Shown here in pieces: positions 8,373-15,901 of a DNA stretch of 64,000 nucleotides. This stretch comes from Bacteroidota bacterium. GTDB taxonomy: Bacteria; Bacteroidota; Bacteroidia; Chitinophagales; Chitinophagaceae. Positions within the stretch are counted from its first letter, which is position 1, and the number at the start of each line of letters is the position of its first letter. The stretch is taken from assembly GCA_016868855.1 (NCBI GenBank), contig VGFP01000001.1, forward strand, positions 124,001 to 188,000. Reading direction: 5' to 3'. The position numbers and the translations under genes were made by a program. Under the pieces are notes generated by a model. That model saw only the letters and a list, made by a program, of their open reading frames with translations. It searched no databases and was not told the DNA's origin.

Positions 8373-9779
8373 ATGAGCAATACTTATACTGACCTTGTCA
8401 AACAGACCTTTTACTTTCCACAGGAAGGGTTTGATACGAAAGATGGCAATTTGTTTTTCAATGAATTGGACCTCAAAGCATTGATAGATAAGTATGGCAC
8501 ACCTCTTAAACTTACTTATCTCCCTAAAATAGGTTCACAGATCCACAAGGCAAAATCATTGTTTGCCAAGACGATCAAGAAGCATAAATACGAGGGTAAA
8601 TACCATTATTGCTACTGCACCAAAAGTTCACACTTTTCTTTTGTCGTTGAAGAGGCTTTGCAGCATGATGTTCACTTGGAGACCTCCTATGCTTACGACA
8701 TTGAGATCATCAATCAGTTGCACAAGAAGAGGAAAATCTCCAAGGATACCTATATCATTTGCAATGGATTCAAACAAAAGCATTACACCTCCAGGATCGC
8801 AAGATTGATCAATACAGGATTCAGGAATGTCATTCCTATTCTTGACAACAAAGAGGAGCTGGAGCGTTACAAAAAATCAGTCAGAGAACCATTCAAGCTA
8901 GGCATTCGTGTTGCTGCAGAGGAAGAACCTAATTTTCCTTTTTATACTTCACGTTTAGGTATAAGAGCAAAAGACATCCTTGAGTTTTATGTGGATCAGA
9001 TTGAAGGATACGAAGAAAAGTTTCAACTCAAGATGCTCCATATTTTCTTGAACATGGGTATCAAGGATGATATTTACTATTGGAGTGAATTGAACAAGGT
9101 GATCAACCTGTATTGCCAATTGAAAAAGATTTGTCCTGAACTTGACTCTATCAACATCGGAGGAGGTTTCCCGATCAAACATTCACTTGGATTTGATTAC
9201 GATTACGAATTCATGATCAATGAAATCGTTTCTAATATCAAGAAAGCATGTAAAAAAGCAAGGGTTCCCATGCCACATATCTTCACAGAATTTGGCAGTT
9301 TTACAGTGGGAGAGAGCATGGCACATATCTATTCTGTGTTGGCGGAGAAAATCCAGAACGACAGAGAAATCTGGTACATGATCGATTCATCTTTCATCAC
9401 CACCTTGCCTGATACATGGGGCATCGGTGAAAAATTCCTGCTCTTGCCCATTAACAAATGGAACAACGAATACCAACGGGTCGTTTTGGGTGGCATCACC
9501 TGTGATAGCCATGATTACTACGATTCAGAGGAACATATCAATGAAGTTTTCCTTCCGAAGACCAATGGAGAAAATCCAAAAGAGCCCCTCTATCTGGGAT
9601 TCTTTCATACAGGTGCCTACCAGGATCAAATCAGTGGATACGGAGGAATCAAACATTGCATGATCCCATCTCCCAAACATATCATTGTTGGCAAAGACAA
9701 AAACGGAAAACTGATTGATTGGGTATATGCAAAAGAACAGACCGCTCAGAGCATGCTGAAAATTCTCGGTTATATCTAA
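8373..9779 (+). CDS. speA: PLP-dependent arginine decarboxylase (alanine-racemase fold)
   Basis: The 468-residue protein belongs to the fold type III decarboxylases. The likely PLP lysine is K84 in YCYCTKSSHF, the phosphate-binding glycine loop is INIGGGFP, and the C-terminal half carries TCDSHD and FHTGAYQ where the family usually has CDSxD and DTGAY. The length fits the short arginine decarboxylases of Bacteroidota rather than the roughly 640-residue enterobacterial SpeA. It would make agmatine from arginine for polyamine synthesis in the cytosol. The histidine in HTGAYQ instead of aspartate is a small oddity, and diaminopimelate or ornithine decarboxylase cannot be fully excluded. Confidence 0.75.
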   Translation: MSNTYTDLVKQTFYFPQEGFDTKDGNLFFNELDLKALIDKYGTPLKLTYLPKIGSQIHKAKSLFAKTIKKHKYEGKYHYCYCTKSSHFSFVVEEALQHDVHLETSYAYDIEIINQLHKKRKISKDTYIICNGFKQKHYTSRIARLINTGFRNVIPILDNKEELERYKKSVREPFKLGIRVAAEEEPNFPFYTSRLGIRAKDILEFYVDQIEGYEEKFQLKMLHIFLNMGIKDDIYYWSELNKVINLYCQLKKICPELDSINIGGGFPIKHSLGFDYDYEFMINEIVSNIKKACKKARVPMPHIFTEFGSFTVGESMAHIYSVLAEKIQNDREIWYMIDSSFITTLPDTWGIGEKFLLLPINKWNNEYQRVVLGGITCDSHDYYDSEEHINEVFLPKTNGENPKEPLYLGFFHTGAYQDQISGYGGIKHCMIPSPKHIIVGKDKNGKLIDWVYAKEQTAQSMLKILGYI

Positions 9780-9784
9780 CCGGA

Positions 9785-11083
9785 TTATTTACGGACGTTC
9801 ATTTTATATTTTTTGTTGACCTTCGGATTGTTGAAGTACTTTTCTGCTTCGTCCTGGGTGAATTTTGGATCAAACTCTACCAAAGGGAGATCAATCAACT
9901 GCAGTTGTGATTGTTTCAGCTCATCTTTCAACTTACGCGTCTTGGTGAGAACGTCGATGTCCTTTTCGCCCACAAGACTGTATTCAGAGAGCATGAATTC
10001 CAATCGTTTGATGGTTCCGCGCACTTGAGAGGCCATGTTTTGCTCTTGTACTTTGTTGGGTGATACTGTTTCCTTGACAGGCACCAATGTCAAGCCCAAT
10101 GATGGAAGCACCTTCCCGAAATTTTTTGCACCATTGCTCTGTGCGGAGGTTGAAAGAATCGTTCCAAACATGGCAGTAGATGAACTTCCTATATCAAAGT
10201 AAGTCCTGTTTTTCTTTGTTTGCTCTATCTCATTGCTGAGTATGAAAAAAGTAAGTTTAAGGTCTTTAATATATTTTTTAATCTCATCTGCAATCATTTT
10301 GTACTCTTGCATTTTTTGAGGATAGTTCACTCCAGGTTTGATATAGAGTCTAACAGTTGCAGTGTCTGAATTGCGATAGGTATCTGTGCCGATGAACTGG
10401 AGTACGAGTAGTTTCTGACGGGCAGTATCTCCTTCTCTGATGAAATCATAGGGGACTGTCCATTCAAACTCATCATTGCATTTTTTTACAGGTTTAAAAT
10501 TGGTGATGGGCTGATTGGCATTGATGGTGATTTGATCGATTGGAAAGCTCCCTTCTTCACACTGAACCCTGAAACGGATGGTATCGCCTTCTTCCAGCTG
10601 TACAAAATTTCCAACCGTTGGTTTGAGTCGCGTTACATTGATTTCAGTGCTGAAGAACAAAAGATTGAAACTGGTATCTATTCTTTCAGAGGCATTGCGG
10701 AGGTTTTGCACACCAAATTCAACTTTGTAAGGGATGTCAAATTTCAACCTACCGCTTTTGAATAAATTTTTGTCGGCTCTGAAAAACAGCACACCGGTGT
10801 TTTTATCGATTCGGAGTCCAACAGGAGCTGATTTCAGGTACCAGAAATACTGTTCCATCGGACGATTGATCTTGAAATCATATGTCAATGTAGAATCGGC
10901 CTGCAGAGAGAGAAAAGGACTCAAATTCATGATCCTTAATAAACTATCGGCGTCTTGCCTGGGAGCGGGTAGGTTAGTGATGGAATCCTTGTTGGGGAGG
11001 GTGGTGTCTTTACTGATTTCCTGAGCAAACGTGCATTTACATGCGGCCAAAAAGATGATAAATAACTTGATCCTCAATGGCAA
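9785..11083 (-). CDS. Exported protein of unknown function with coiled C-terminal region
   Basis: I do not recognise this 432-residue protein. It starts with a convincing Sec signal peptide (LFIIFLAACKCTFAQ), followed by beta-rich Ig-like segments (FRADKNLFKSGRLKFDIPYKVEF, QLEEGDTIRFRVQCEEGSF). From about residue 255 on there are charged helical stretches (EYKMIADEIKKYIKDLKLTFFIL, EYSLVGEKDIDVLTKTRKLKDELKQSQ). There is no ATG near the signal peptide. The only reasonable starts are TTG codons at 11083 and 11077, just after an in-frame stop. A TAnnTTTG box lies 12 bases upstream. It is probably a periplasmic or surface structural protein. Confidence 0.65.
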   Translation of the reverse strand: MPLRIKLFIIFLAACKCTFAQEISKDTTLPNKDSITNLPAPRQDADSLLRIMNLSPFLSLQADSTLTYDFKINRPMEQYFWYLKSAPVGLRIDKNTGVLFFRADKNLFKSGRLKFDIPYKVEFGVQNLRNASERIDTSFNLLFFSTEINVTRLKPTVGNFVQLEEGDTIRFRVQCEEGSFPIDQITINANQPITNFKPVKKCNDEFEWTVPYDFIREGDTARQKLLVLQFIGTDTYRNSDTATVRLYIKPGVNYPQKMQEYKMIADEIKKYIKDLKLTFFILSNEIEQTKKNRTYFDIGSSSTAMFGTILSTSAQSNGAKNFGKVLPSLGLTLVPVKETVSPNKVQEQNMASQVRGTIKRLEFMLSEYSLVGEKDIDVLTKTRKLKDELKQSQLQLIDLPLVEFDPKFTQDEAEKYFNNPKVNKKYKMNVRK

Positions 11084-11094
11084 TATTGTTTAGA

Positions 11095-11102
11095 CAAATG
11101 TA
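11095..11102 (-). promoter_or_regulatory. Putative -7 element for the unknown exported gene
   Basis: On the minus strand this reads TACATTTG, an exact TAnnTTTG match, with its end 11 bases from the proposed TTG start at 11083. That would leave a 5' leader of only a few bases. No TTG is seen at the normal spacing. Confidence 0.4.
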
Positions 11103-11103
11103 A

Positions 11104-11131
11104 TTGAAAACATGCTAAATGTGTAATTTTG
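11104..11131 (+). promoter_or_regulatory. Promoter of the bacilliredoxin-lgt-yajQ operon
   Basis: TTG at 11104-11106, a 17-base spacer and TAATTTTG at 11124-11131 match the Bacteroidota TTG/TAnnTTTG promoter. The start codon follows 18 bases later. It lies back to back with the minus-strand -7 box at 11095. Confidence 0.6.
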
Positions 11132-11149
11132 CACTTAAATCTTAACATT

Positions 11150-11566
11150 ATGTACCCAGCACAAATAGTAATTCCCATGAAAGAGGAATTGACAGAAAAT
11201 GGCTTCGATGAATTGCTAACACCAGCGGACGTCGACCAGGCTGTTTCCAAGGAAGGAACCACATTGGTGGTGATCAATTCAGTATGTGGATGTTCTGCAG
11301 GAAGTGCAAGACCAGGCGTATTGATGTCTGTCAGCAATTCTCCCAAAAAACCTGATAACCTCACCACAACTTTTGCAGGATTTGATATCGATGCAGTTAG
11401 CAGATTGAGGGAACACCTCCTGCCTTATCCTCCATCATCTCCAGCAGTGGCTTTGTTCAAAGATGGAAAATTGGTTCACATGATTGAACGTCACCAAATC
11501 GAAGGCCGACCAGCACAGATGATTGCGCAGAACCTCATCGCAGCATACGAGGAATATTGTAACTAA
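11150..11566 (+). CDS. Bacilliredoxin, BrxA/BrxB (YphP/YqiW) family
   Basis: The 138-residue protein has the family's CGC redox motif in NSVCGCSAGSARPG, plus PPSSPAVALFKDGKLVHMIERHQIEGR. Bacilliredoxins reduce mixed disulfides between cytosolic proteins and bacillithiol, which some Bacteroidota make. The ORF track begins at an upstream TTG (11129), but that codon overlaps the -7 promoter box; MYPAQIVIPM at 11150 is the proper start. lgt-like follows after 1 base and yajQ after that, so the three are probably one transcript. Confidence 0.9.
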   Translation: MYPAQIVIPMKEELTENGFDELLTPADVDQAVSKEGTTLVVINSVCGCSAGSARPGVLMSVSNSPKKPDNLTTTFAGFDIDAVSRLREHLLPYPPSSPAVALFKDGKLVHMIERHQIEGRPAQMIAQNLIAAYEEYCN

Positions 11567-11567
11567 G

Positions 11568-12857
11568 ATGTATCCGAACCTTTACTTTTTTATTCAACAG
11601 GTATTTGGTGTTGAACCATTTGGCTTCACCAAATACCTGAATACTTTTGGCATACTGGTTGCCCTCGCTTTTTTTGTGGCAGCATATGTGCTTAGAAAAG
11701 AGTTTGAAAGAAAGGAAAAAGAAAATTTGCTGCAACCATTGGAAGAATCGATTGTTGTAGGCAAGCCTGCATCAGTCCTTGATCTCCTTACCAATTTTAT
11801 TTTTGGATTCATCGTTGGGTATAAAATCATTGGAATTTTCCTGAACTCCACCAATGGCAATCCACAGGAATATATCTTTTCCTCTGAGGGTAGTTTAGCT
11901 GGAGGAATTGCACTGGCAGTGCTTTTCACTTCCTTGCGCTATTTCGAGAAGAAAAAAATGGCCCTGCCGAAGCCCGAAACGAGAAAAATAAAAATATGGC
12001 CGCATGATCGGGTAGGCGATATCACAGTATATGCAGCCATTTTTGGTTTCATTGGTGCCAAAATATTTGACAACCTGGAAAATTGGGATAGGTTCATGAC
12101 AGACCCCATCGGGAATTTGTTGTCACCCAGCGGTTTGACCTTTTATGGTGGATTGATCCTCGCAAGTCTATTCCTTCTTTGGTATACCCATCAAAAGAAA
12201 ATCACTACCCGTCATTTTATTGATGCAGTGGCACCTGCTTTGATGATTGCTTATGCAGTAGGCAGGATGGGATGTCATTTTTCTGGTGATGGTGATTGGG
12301 GCATTTTCAACAGTGCCTACAAAGTCAATGAAAAAAATCAGATCGTAGAAGCAGGATCTTGGGAGTTTCATCAGGTATTGATGGACAACCAGGAGTATGC
12401 CAAAATGTTGGTGGCGGAATATGGTGACCTGGACAAGGTGCCGCATAAAAGTTTCAAGGGACTCTCATTCCTTCCCAATTGGTTTTGGGCTTATAATTAT
12501 CCGCACAATGTAAACGAACAGGGTATTCCCATCAAAGGATGCGAAGGACAATATTGCTATCAAATGTCGCCCCCTGTCTTCCCAACAACTTTGTATGAAA
12601 TCATCGTTGGATTCATCCTGTTTTTCATACTCTGGGGACTGAGAAAAAAACTAAAACCACCCGGACAACTATTCGGACTCTATCTCATGATGAATGGAAT
12701 GGAGCGGTTTCTGGTAGAAAAAATCAGGGTCAATTCCACGTACGACATATTCGGTTTTCATCCAACGCAGGCTGAGATCATTTCAACTGTTCTGTTTGCT
12801 ATCGGAGTTTGGGTATGGACCGATGCCGTCAAAAAATATAGATTAAAAACAGTTTAA
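11568..12857 (+). CDS. lgt: Prolipoprotein diacylglyceryl transferase-like membrane protein
   Basis: This 429-residue polytopic protein has the Lgt layout: LTFYGGLI, the signature region GRMGCHFSGDGDWG, ERFLVEKIRVN and a final HPTQAEIIS. Lgt moves diacylglycerol from phosphatidylglycerol to the lipobox cysteine of prelipoproteins. It is much longer than the usual 260-300 residues, with extra loops near 70-140 and 245-325. Compared with E. coli Lgt, the essential HGGL histidine is Tyr (Y193) and the signature asparagine after GRxG is Cys (C236), while the arginines remain. It may be the divergent functional Lgt of this lineage or a paralogue. Start ATG at 11568; the track's 11523 start lies inside the bacilliredoxin gene. 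Confidence 0.75.
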   Translation: MYPNLYFFIQQVFGVEPFGFTKYLNTFGILVALAFFVAAYVLRKEFERKEKENLLQPLEESIVVGKPASVLDLLTNFIFGFIVGYKIIGIFLNSTNGNPQEYIFSSEGSLAGGIALAVLFTSLRYFEKKKMALPKPETRKIKIWPHDRVGDITVYAAIFGFIGAKIFDNLENWDRFMTDPIGNLLSPSGLTFYGGLILASLFLLWYTHQKKITTRHFIDAVAPALMIAYAVGRMGCHFSGDGDWGIFNSAYKVNEKNQIVEAGSWEFHQVLMDNQEYAKMLVAEYGDLDKVPHKSFKGLSFLPNWFWAYNYPHNVNEQGIPIKGCEGQYCYQMSPPVFPTTLYEIIVGFILFFILWGLRKKLKPPGQLFGLYLMMNGMERFLVEKIRVNSTYDIFGFHPTQAEIISTVLFAIGVWVWTDAVKKYRLKTV

Positions 12858-12867
12858 TTTTTTTCCT

Positions 12868-13359
12868 ATGCCTTCATTTGACATCGTCAGCAAGATTGAT
12901 CCACAGCTTCTCGACAATGCTGTGAACGTAACCAAAAAGGAAATCACCAACAGATTCGATTTCAAGGATACGGTGGTCAATATCGACCTAAACAAAAAAG
13001 ACTTCAAAATTTCACTCGAAACAGCTGACGATATGAAGATGCGACAGTTGATAGAAGTTCTGGTGAACCGCGCCAATAAACAGGGTATTCCACCCATCGC
13101 ATTTGACCAGTCAAAAGCTTCCTACCAAAGCGGTAAAACAGTGAAACAGGAGATTCAAGTTAAAAATGGACTCAAACAGGAAGATGCCAAAAAGATTACC
13201 AAGCTCGTGAAAGACTCTGGACTCAAAGTGCAGACCCAGATCATGGATGATATCATCCGTGTAACGGGGAAGAAGATCGATGACCTGCAGGAAGTCATAC
13301 AAGCCTGTAAATCAGCCAATTTGGACTTCCCACTCCAGTTTGAAAACATGAGAAGCTGA
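12868..13359 (+). CDS. yajQ: YajQ family cyclic-di-GMP-binding/nucleotide-binding protein
   Basis: The 163-residue protein matches YajQ from end to end: MPSFDIVSKIDPQLLDNAVN, ITNRFDFKDT, then LKQEDAKKITKLVKDSGLKVQ and the closing LDFPLQFENMR. It folds as two ferredoxin-like domains. In Xanthomonas a homologue binds c-di-GMP and acts as a transcription co-factor, and in E. coli it binds nucleic acid; the role here is unknown. It lies 10 bases after lgt-like. The rpmE2 promoter begins just after its stop codon. Confidence 0.92.
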   Translation: MPSFDIVSKIDPQLLDNAVNVTKKEITNRFDFKDTVVNIDLNKKDFKISLETADDMKMRQLIEVLVNRANKQGIPPIAFDQSKASYQSGKTVKQEIQVKNGLKQEDAKKITKLVKDSGLKVQTQIMDDIIRVTGKKIDDLQEVIQACKSANLDFPLQFENMRS

Positions 13360-13368
13360 CCTCTTTTC

Positions 13369-13399
13369 TTGGAATTTACCCTCCAAATCCGTACATTTG
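13369..13399 (+). promoter_or_regulatory. Promoter of rpmE2
   Basis: TTG at 13369-13371, a 20-base spacer and TACATTTG at 13392-13399 make a consensus Bacteroidota promoter just after the yajQ stop. It gives rpmE2 its own transcript with a leader of about 45 bases. Confidence 0.65.
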
Positions 13400-13417
13400 C
13401 ACCCTTATTTAAAATGT

Positions 13418-13433
13418 CATGGCAAAAACCATG
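13418..13433 (+). promoter_or_regulatory. Leader hairpin upstream of rpmE2
   Basis: CATGG and CCATG pair around a CAAAAA loop in the rpmE2 leader, 19 bases before the start codon. It may control translation of L31 (inference); the stem is only 5 base pairs. Confidence 0.3.
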
Positions 13434-13452
13434 CAGCCTAAAAATTTCTAAT

Positions 13453-13701
13453 ATGAAACAAGGTATCCATCCAGAAGATTACAGATTCGTAGTATTCAAA
13501 GACATGAGTAACGGTTCGGCCTTTCTTACCCGTTCAACAGCTCCTTCCAAAGAGACAGTAAAGTGGGAAGACGGAAACGAGTATCCGGTCATCAAACTTG
13601 AGATTTCTAATACTTCTCATCCATTTTTTACCGGGACCAATTTATTGGTTGATACGGCAGGACGTATTGATAAGTTCAAGAAAAAATACGCAAAGAAATA
13701 A
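13453..13701 (+). CDS. rpmE2: 50S ribosomal protein L31, type B (zinc-free)
   Basis: The 82-residue protein [19 protein letters not shown] has the type B signature, including [21 protein letters not shown], and contains no cysteine, so it lacks the CxxC zinc site of type A L31. Type B forms replace the zinc form under zinc shortage in many bacteria, but in Bacteroidota this type is commonly the main copy. The track ORF starts at 13369, inside the promoter; the true start is the ATG at 13453. A terminator follows after 6 bases, so it is a single-gene transcript. Confidence 0.95.
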   Translation: MKQGIHPEDYRFVVFKDMSNGSAFLTRSTAPSKETVKWEDGNEYPVIKLEISNTSHPFFTGTNLLVDTAGRIDKFKKKYAKK

Positions 13702-13707
13702 TTTCAC

Positions 13708-13731
13708 AACCCTCCTTACGGAGGGTTTTTC
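13708..13731 (+). terminator. Intrinsic terminator after rpmE2
   Basis: AACCCTCC pairs with GGAGGGTT around TTAC and is followed by a short T tract. It sits 6 bases after the L31 stop codon. Confidence 0.85.
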
Positions 13732-13751
13732 ATTTACATTTGTTTTCGTTC

Positions 13752-14804
13752 ATGCGTATTTACCTGGATGATAAGCATTTTAAAGATTCCTTTTATCCTC
13801 TTACCGTAAGCAACAAGTTTGAGGACTTGAGGATTGGTTTGTTTTCCTTTTTAGAACGGTGGAAGAAATTGGCTGAAAGACAACATTTTCACCTTGAAAT
13901 GGTAGAAGATTCCACAGAAGCAGATATCGTCATTCCCGCCAATCTTTTACTACCAGTCGCATTGGATCTGCATTCTTTTTTTCAAAACAAACAACTTGAT
14001 TTCACCGGATTCAAACCTATCAACAAATTATGGGAACTAACAGTCCATAATGCAAACACAATTACAAGTGATGTCGCATTATTGGGTGAACATAATTTTT
14101 TGAAAAAAAACAAAGAAATCAACCATTCCGGAAGCCATCATTTACTGGTTCATGAAACTGCGAACATCGAAAACTGTTTTATCAATACAAGCGACGGACC
14201 AGTTATCATTGACGAACATGCACATATCATGAGTGGTGCTATGTTGCGCGGCCCCATTTATATTGGGAAATATTCCACTGTAAAGATGGGGGCACAATTA
14301 TATGGCGGTACCAATATTGGAAACAACTGTACAGTGGGAGGTGAAATCAAAAATGCAATCTTTTTAGATTTTTCCAATAAGAGTCACCATGGATACATAG
14401 GCGACAGTTATATTGGACAATGGTGTAATCTAGGTGCAGGCACAACAGGATCCAATCTTAAAAATACAGCAGGTGAGATTCGTGTTTGGGACCAGTCGAC
14501 CGCACAGTACATCTGCGCATCCAATAAAGCAGGGGTATTCATGGGTAATCATGTGAAAACCGCCATCAATACCAGTTTCAACAGTGGCACGGTTGTATCG
14601 CCTTTTGCAAATATTTTTTCATCCAATGCAGCCATTGCACCGAAGTTTATACCCATGTTTGCATGGGGATTGGACACACATAAAATGTATCGGTTGGATG
14701 ATTTGATCAAAGACATCAATCGGTGGATGAAAATGAAAAACCAATCATTGACTGAAGCAGAAATAGAAAACATTGTTGAATTGTATAAAAAACATAACAA
14801 ATGA
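13752..14804 (+). CDS. GlmU-like sugar nucleotidyltransferase/acyltransferase family protein
   Basis: The 350-residue protein has a GlmU-like C-terminal left-handed beta-helix of hexapeptide repeats (ANIENCFINTSDGPVIIDEH, IYIGKYSTVKMGAQLYGG, GDSYIGQWCNLGAGTTG). Its N-terminal half resembles the reduced nucleotidyltransferase-like domain of the Bacteroidota GlmU-family proteins (SFYPLTVSNKFEDLRIGLFSFLERW), but the usual GxGTRM nucleotide loop is not visible. It may act on sugar-1-phosphates or only acylate sugars; the substrate is unknown. The start is the ATG at 13752; the track's TTG at 13740 is an extension. It overlaps tpiA by 4 bases (ATGA). Confidence 0.75.
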   Translation: MRIYLDDKHFKDSFYPLTVSNKFEDLRIGLFSFLERWKKLAERQHFHLEMVEDSTEADIVIPANLLLPVALDLHSFFQNKQLDFTGFKPINKLWELTVHNANTITSDVALLGEHNFLKKNKEINHSGSHHLLVHETANIENCFINTSDGPVIIDEHAHIMSGAMLRGPIYIGKYSTVKMGAQLYGGTNIGNNCTVGGEIKNAIFLDFSNKSHHGYIGDSYIGQWCNLGAGTTGSNLKNTAGEIRVWDQSTAQYICASNKAGVFMGNHVKTAINTSFNSGTVVSPFANIFSSNAAIAPKFIPMFAWGLDTHKMYRLDDLIKDINRWMKMKNQSLTEAEIENIVELYKKHNK

Positions 14805-15562
14805 GAAAGCAAATCGCAGCAGCAAATTGGAAAATGAACAAGACGCTCTCTGAAGGAGAGCAGTTGTTAAAGGGAATTCTTGGTGGAATGGGCGAAGTAC
14901 AAGAACACCAACAGGTAGTGTTTGCCATACCTTATCCATATTTACTGAAATCCAACGAGTCCATTGGCGCCAAAAAAAATACGTTTGTTGCAGCACAAAA
15001 TTGTCACCATAAAACATCTGGTGCATATACGGGTGAAGTATCAGTCGACATGCTTCAATCGATCTGCATCAAATATTGCATTGTCGGTCACAGTGAACGC
15101 CGGGAATATTTTTCTGAGTCCAACAGCATGTTGGCAGACAAGGTTAATCTCTGTTTGTCAAAATCAATCGTTCCTATATTTTGCTGCGGGGAACCTCTGA
15201 ATGTTCGTGAGGCTGGTATTCAAAACGAATTTGTCCAACAGCAATTACAGGAGTCATTGTTTCATTTAGATGCAGATGCTATCCAGCAGGTTGTTATTGC
15301 ATATGAACCTATATGGGCTATTGGAACAGGTAAAACTGCCAGCTCAGATCAGGCACAGGATATGCATAAACATATTCGTTCAGTGTTGGCAAAACAATTT
15401 GGACAGGATGTAGCCGGCAATATTTCGATTTTGTATGGTGGAAGTGTGAAGGGTTCTAATGCAAAAGAGATCTTTTCGCAGCCCGATGTTGATGGGGGAT
15501 TGGTTGGAGGGGCTTCCCTGGTTGCAGATGAGTTCTTGCAAATTATTAAGTCACTCAAATAA
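14801..15562 (+). CDS. tpiA: Triosephosphate isomerase
   Basis: The 253-residue protein has every TIM motif: AANWKMNK (catalytic lysine), VGHSERRE (histidine), AYEPIWAIGTGKTA (catalytic glutamate and flexible loop) and LYGGSVKGSN (phosphate binding). It interconverts glyceraldehyde-3-phosphate and dihydroxyacetone phosphate in glycolysis. Its ATG overlaps the stop of the GlmU-like gene, suggesting coupled translation. It ends 1 base before the convergent ACBP gene with no terminator visible between them. Confidence 0.97.
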   Translation: MRKQIAAANWKMNKTLSEGEQLLKGILGGMGEVQEHQQVVFAIPYPYLLKSNESIGAKKNTFVAAQNCHHKTSGAYTGEVSVDMLQSICIKYCIVGHSERREYFSESNSMLADKVNLCLSKSIVPIFCCGEPLNVREAGIQNEFVQQQLQESLFHLDADAIQQVVIAYEPIWAIGTGKTASSDQAQDMHKHIRSVLAKQFGQDVAGNISILYGGSVKGSNAKEIFSQPDVDGGLVGGASLVADEFLQIIKSLK

Positions 15563-15563
15563 A

Positions 15564-15821
15564 TCAACCTTTCAGTTTTTCCACCAGTTGAATGTATTCA
15601 TTCATGGAATCTTCGGCTGATTTTCCAGTAAGTGCCAGCCATGCCTCGTGTTTGGCCTTTTTGACAAAATCAAAAGGATTTTCAGGGGCATTGTTCAAGT
15701 TATCGCCCTCTGTAGCTTGTTTGTACAAAGCATACAATTGAAGCAAAGTTTCATTGCTGGGTCTCTCAGAAAGTGATTCTGAATCCTTTACCGCTTTTTC
15801 GAATAATTCTCTTGTCTCCAT
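15564..15821 (-). CDS. Acyl-CoA-binding protein (ACBP)
   Basis: The 85-residue protein matches the four-helix ACBP fold from end to end: ELFEKAVKDSESL, LYALYKQATEGDN (family signature) and KHEAWLALTGKSAEDSMNEYI. ACBP binds long-chain acyl-CoA esters in the cytosol and buffers their pool. It is near universal in eukaryotes but patchy in bacteria. The start is the ATG at 15821; the track's TTG at 15839 is an extension. It converges on tpiA and is divergent from lepA, and seems to be transcribed alone. Confidence 0.92.
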   Translation of the reverse strand: METRELFEKAVKDSESLSERPSNETLLQLYALYKQATEGDNLNNAPENPFDFVKKAKHEAWLALTGKSAEDSMNEYIQLVEKLKG

Positions 15822-15855
15822 TGGTATGCTAAAATACAATAATTGATTAACTTTG
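15821..15855 (+). promoter_or_regulatory. Putative lepA promoter
   Basis: TAACTTTG at 15848-15855 is an exact -7 match, 46 bases before the lepA ATG. The nearest TTG is at 15821-15823, with a 24-base spacer that is slightly long, and it overlaps the ACBP start codon on the other strand. Confidence 0.45.
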
Positions 15856-15901
15856 CACCTTCAATGATGCGGGATTTTCCCCGTGATTGCTGATATTTTC
15901 C

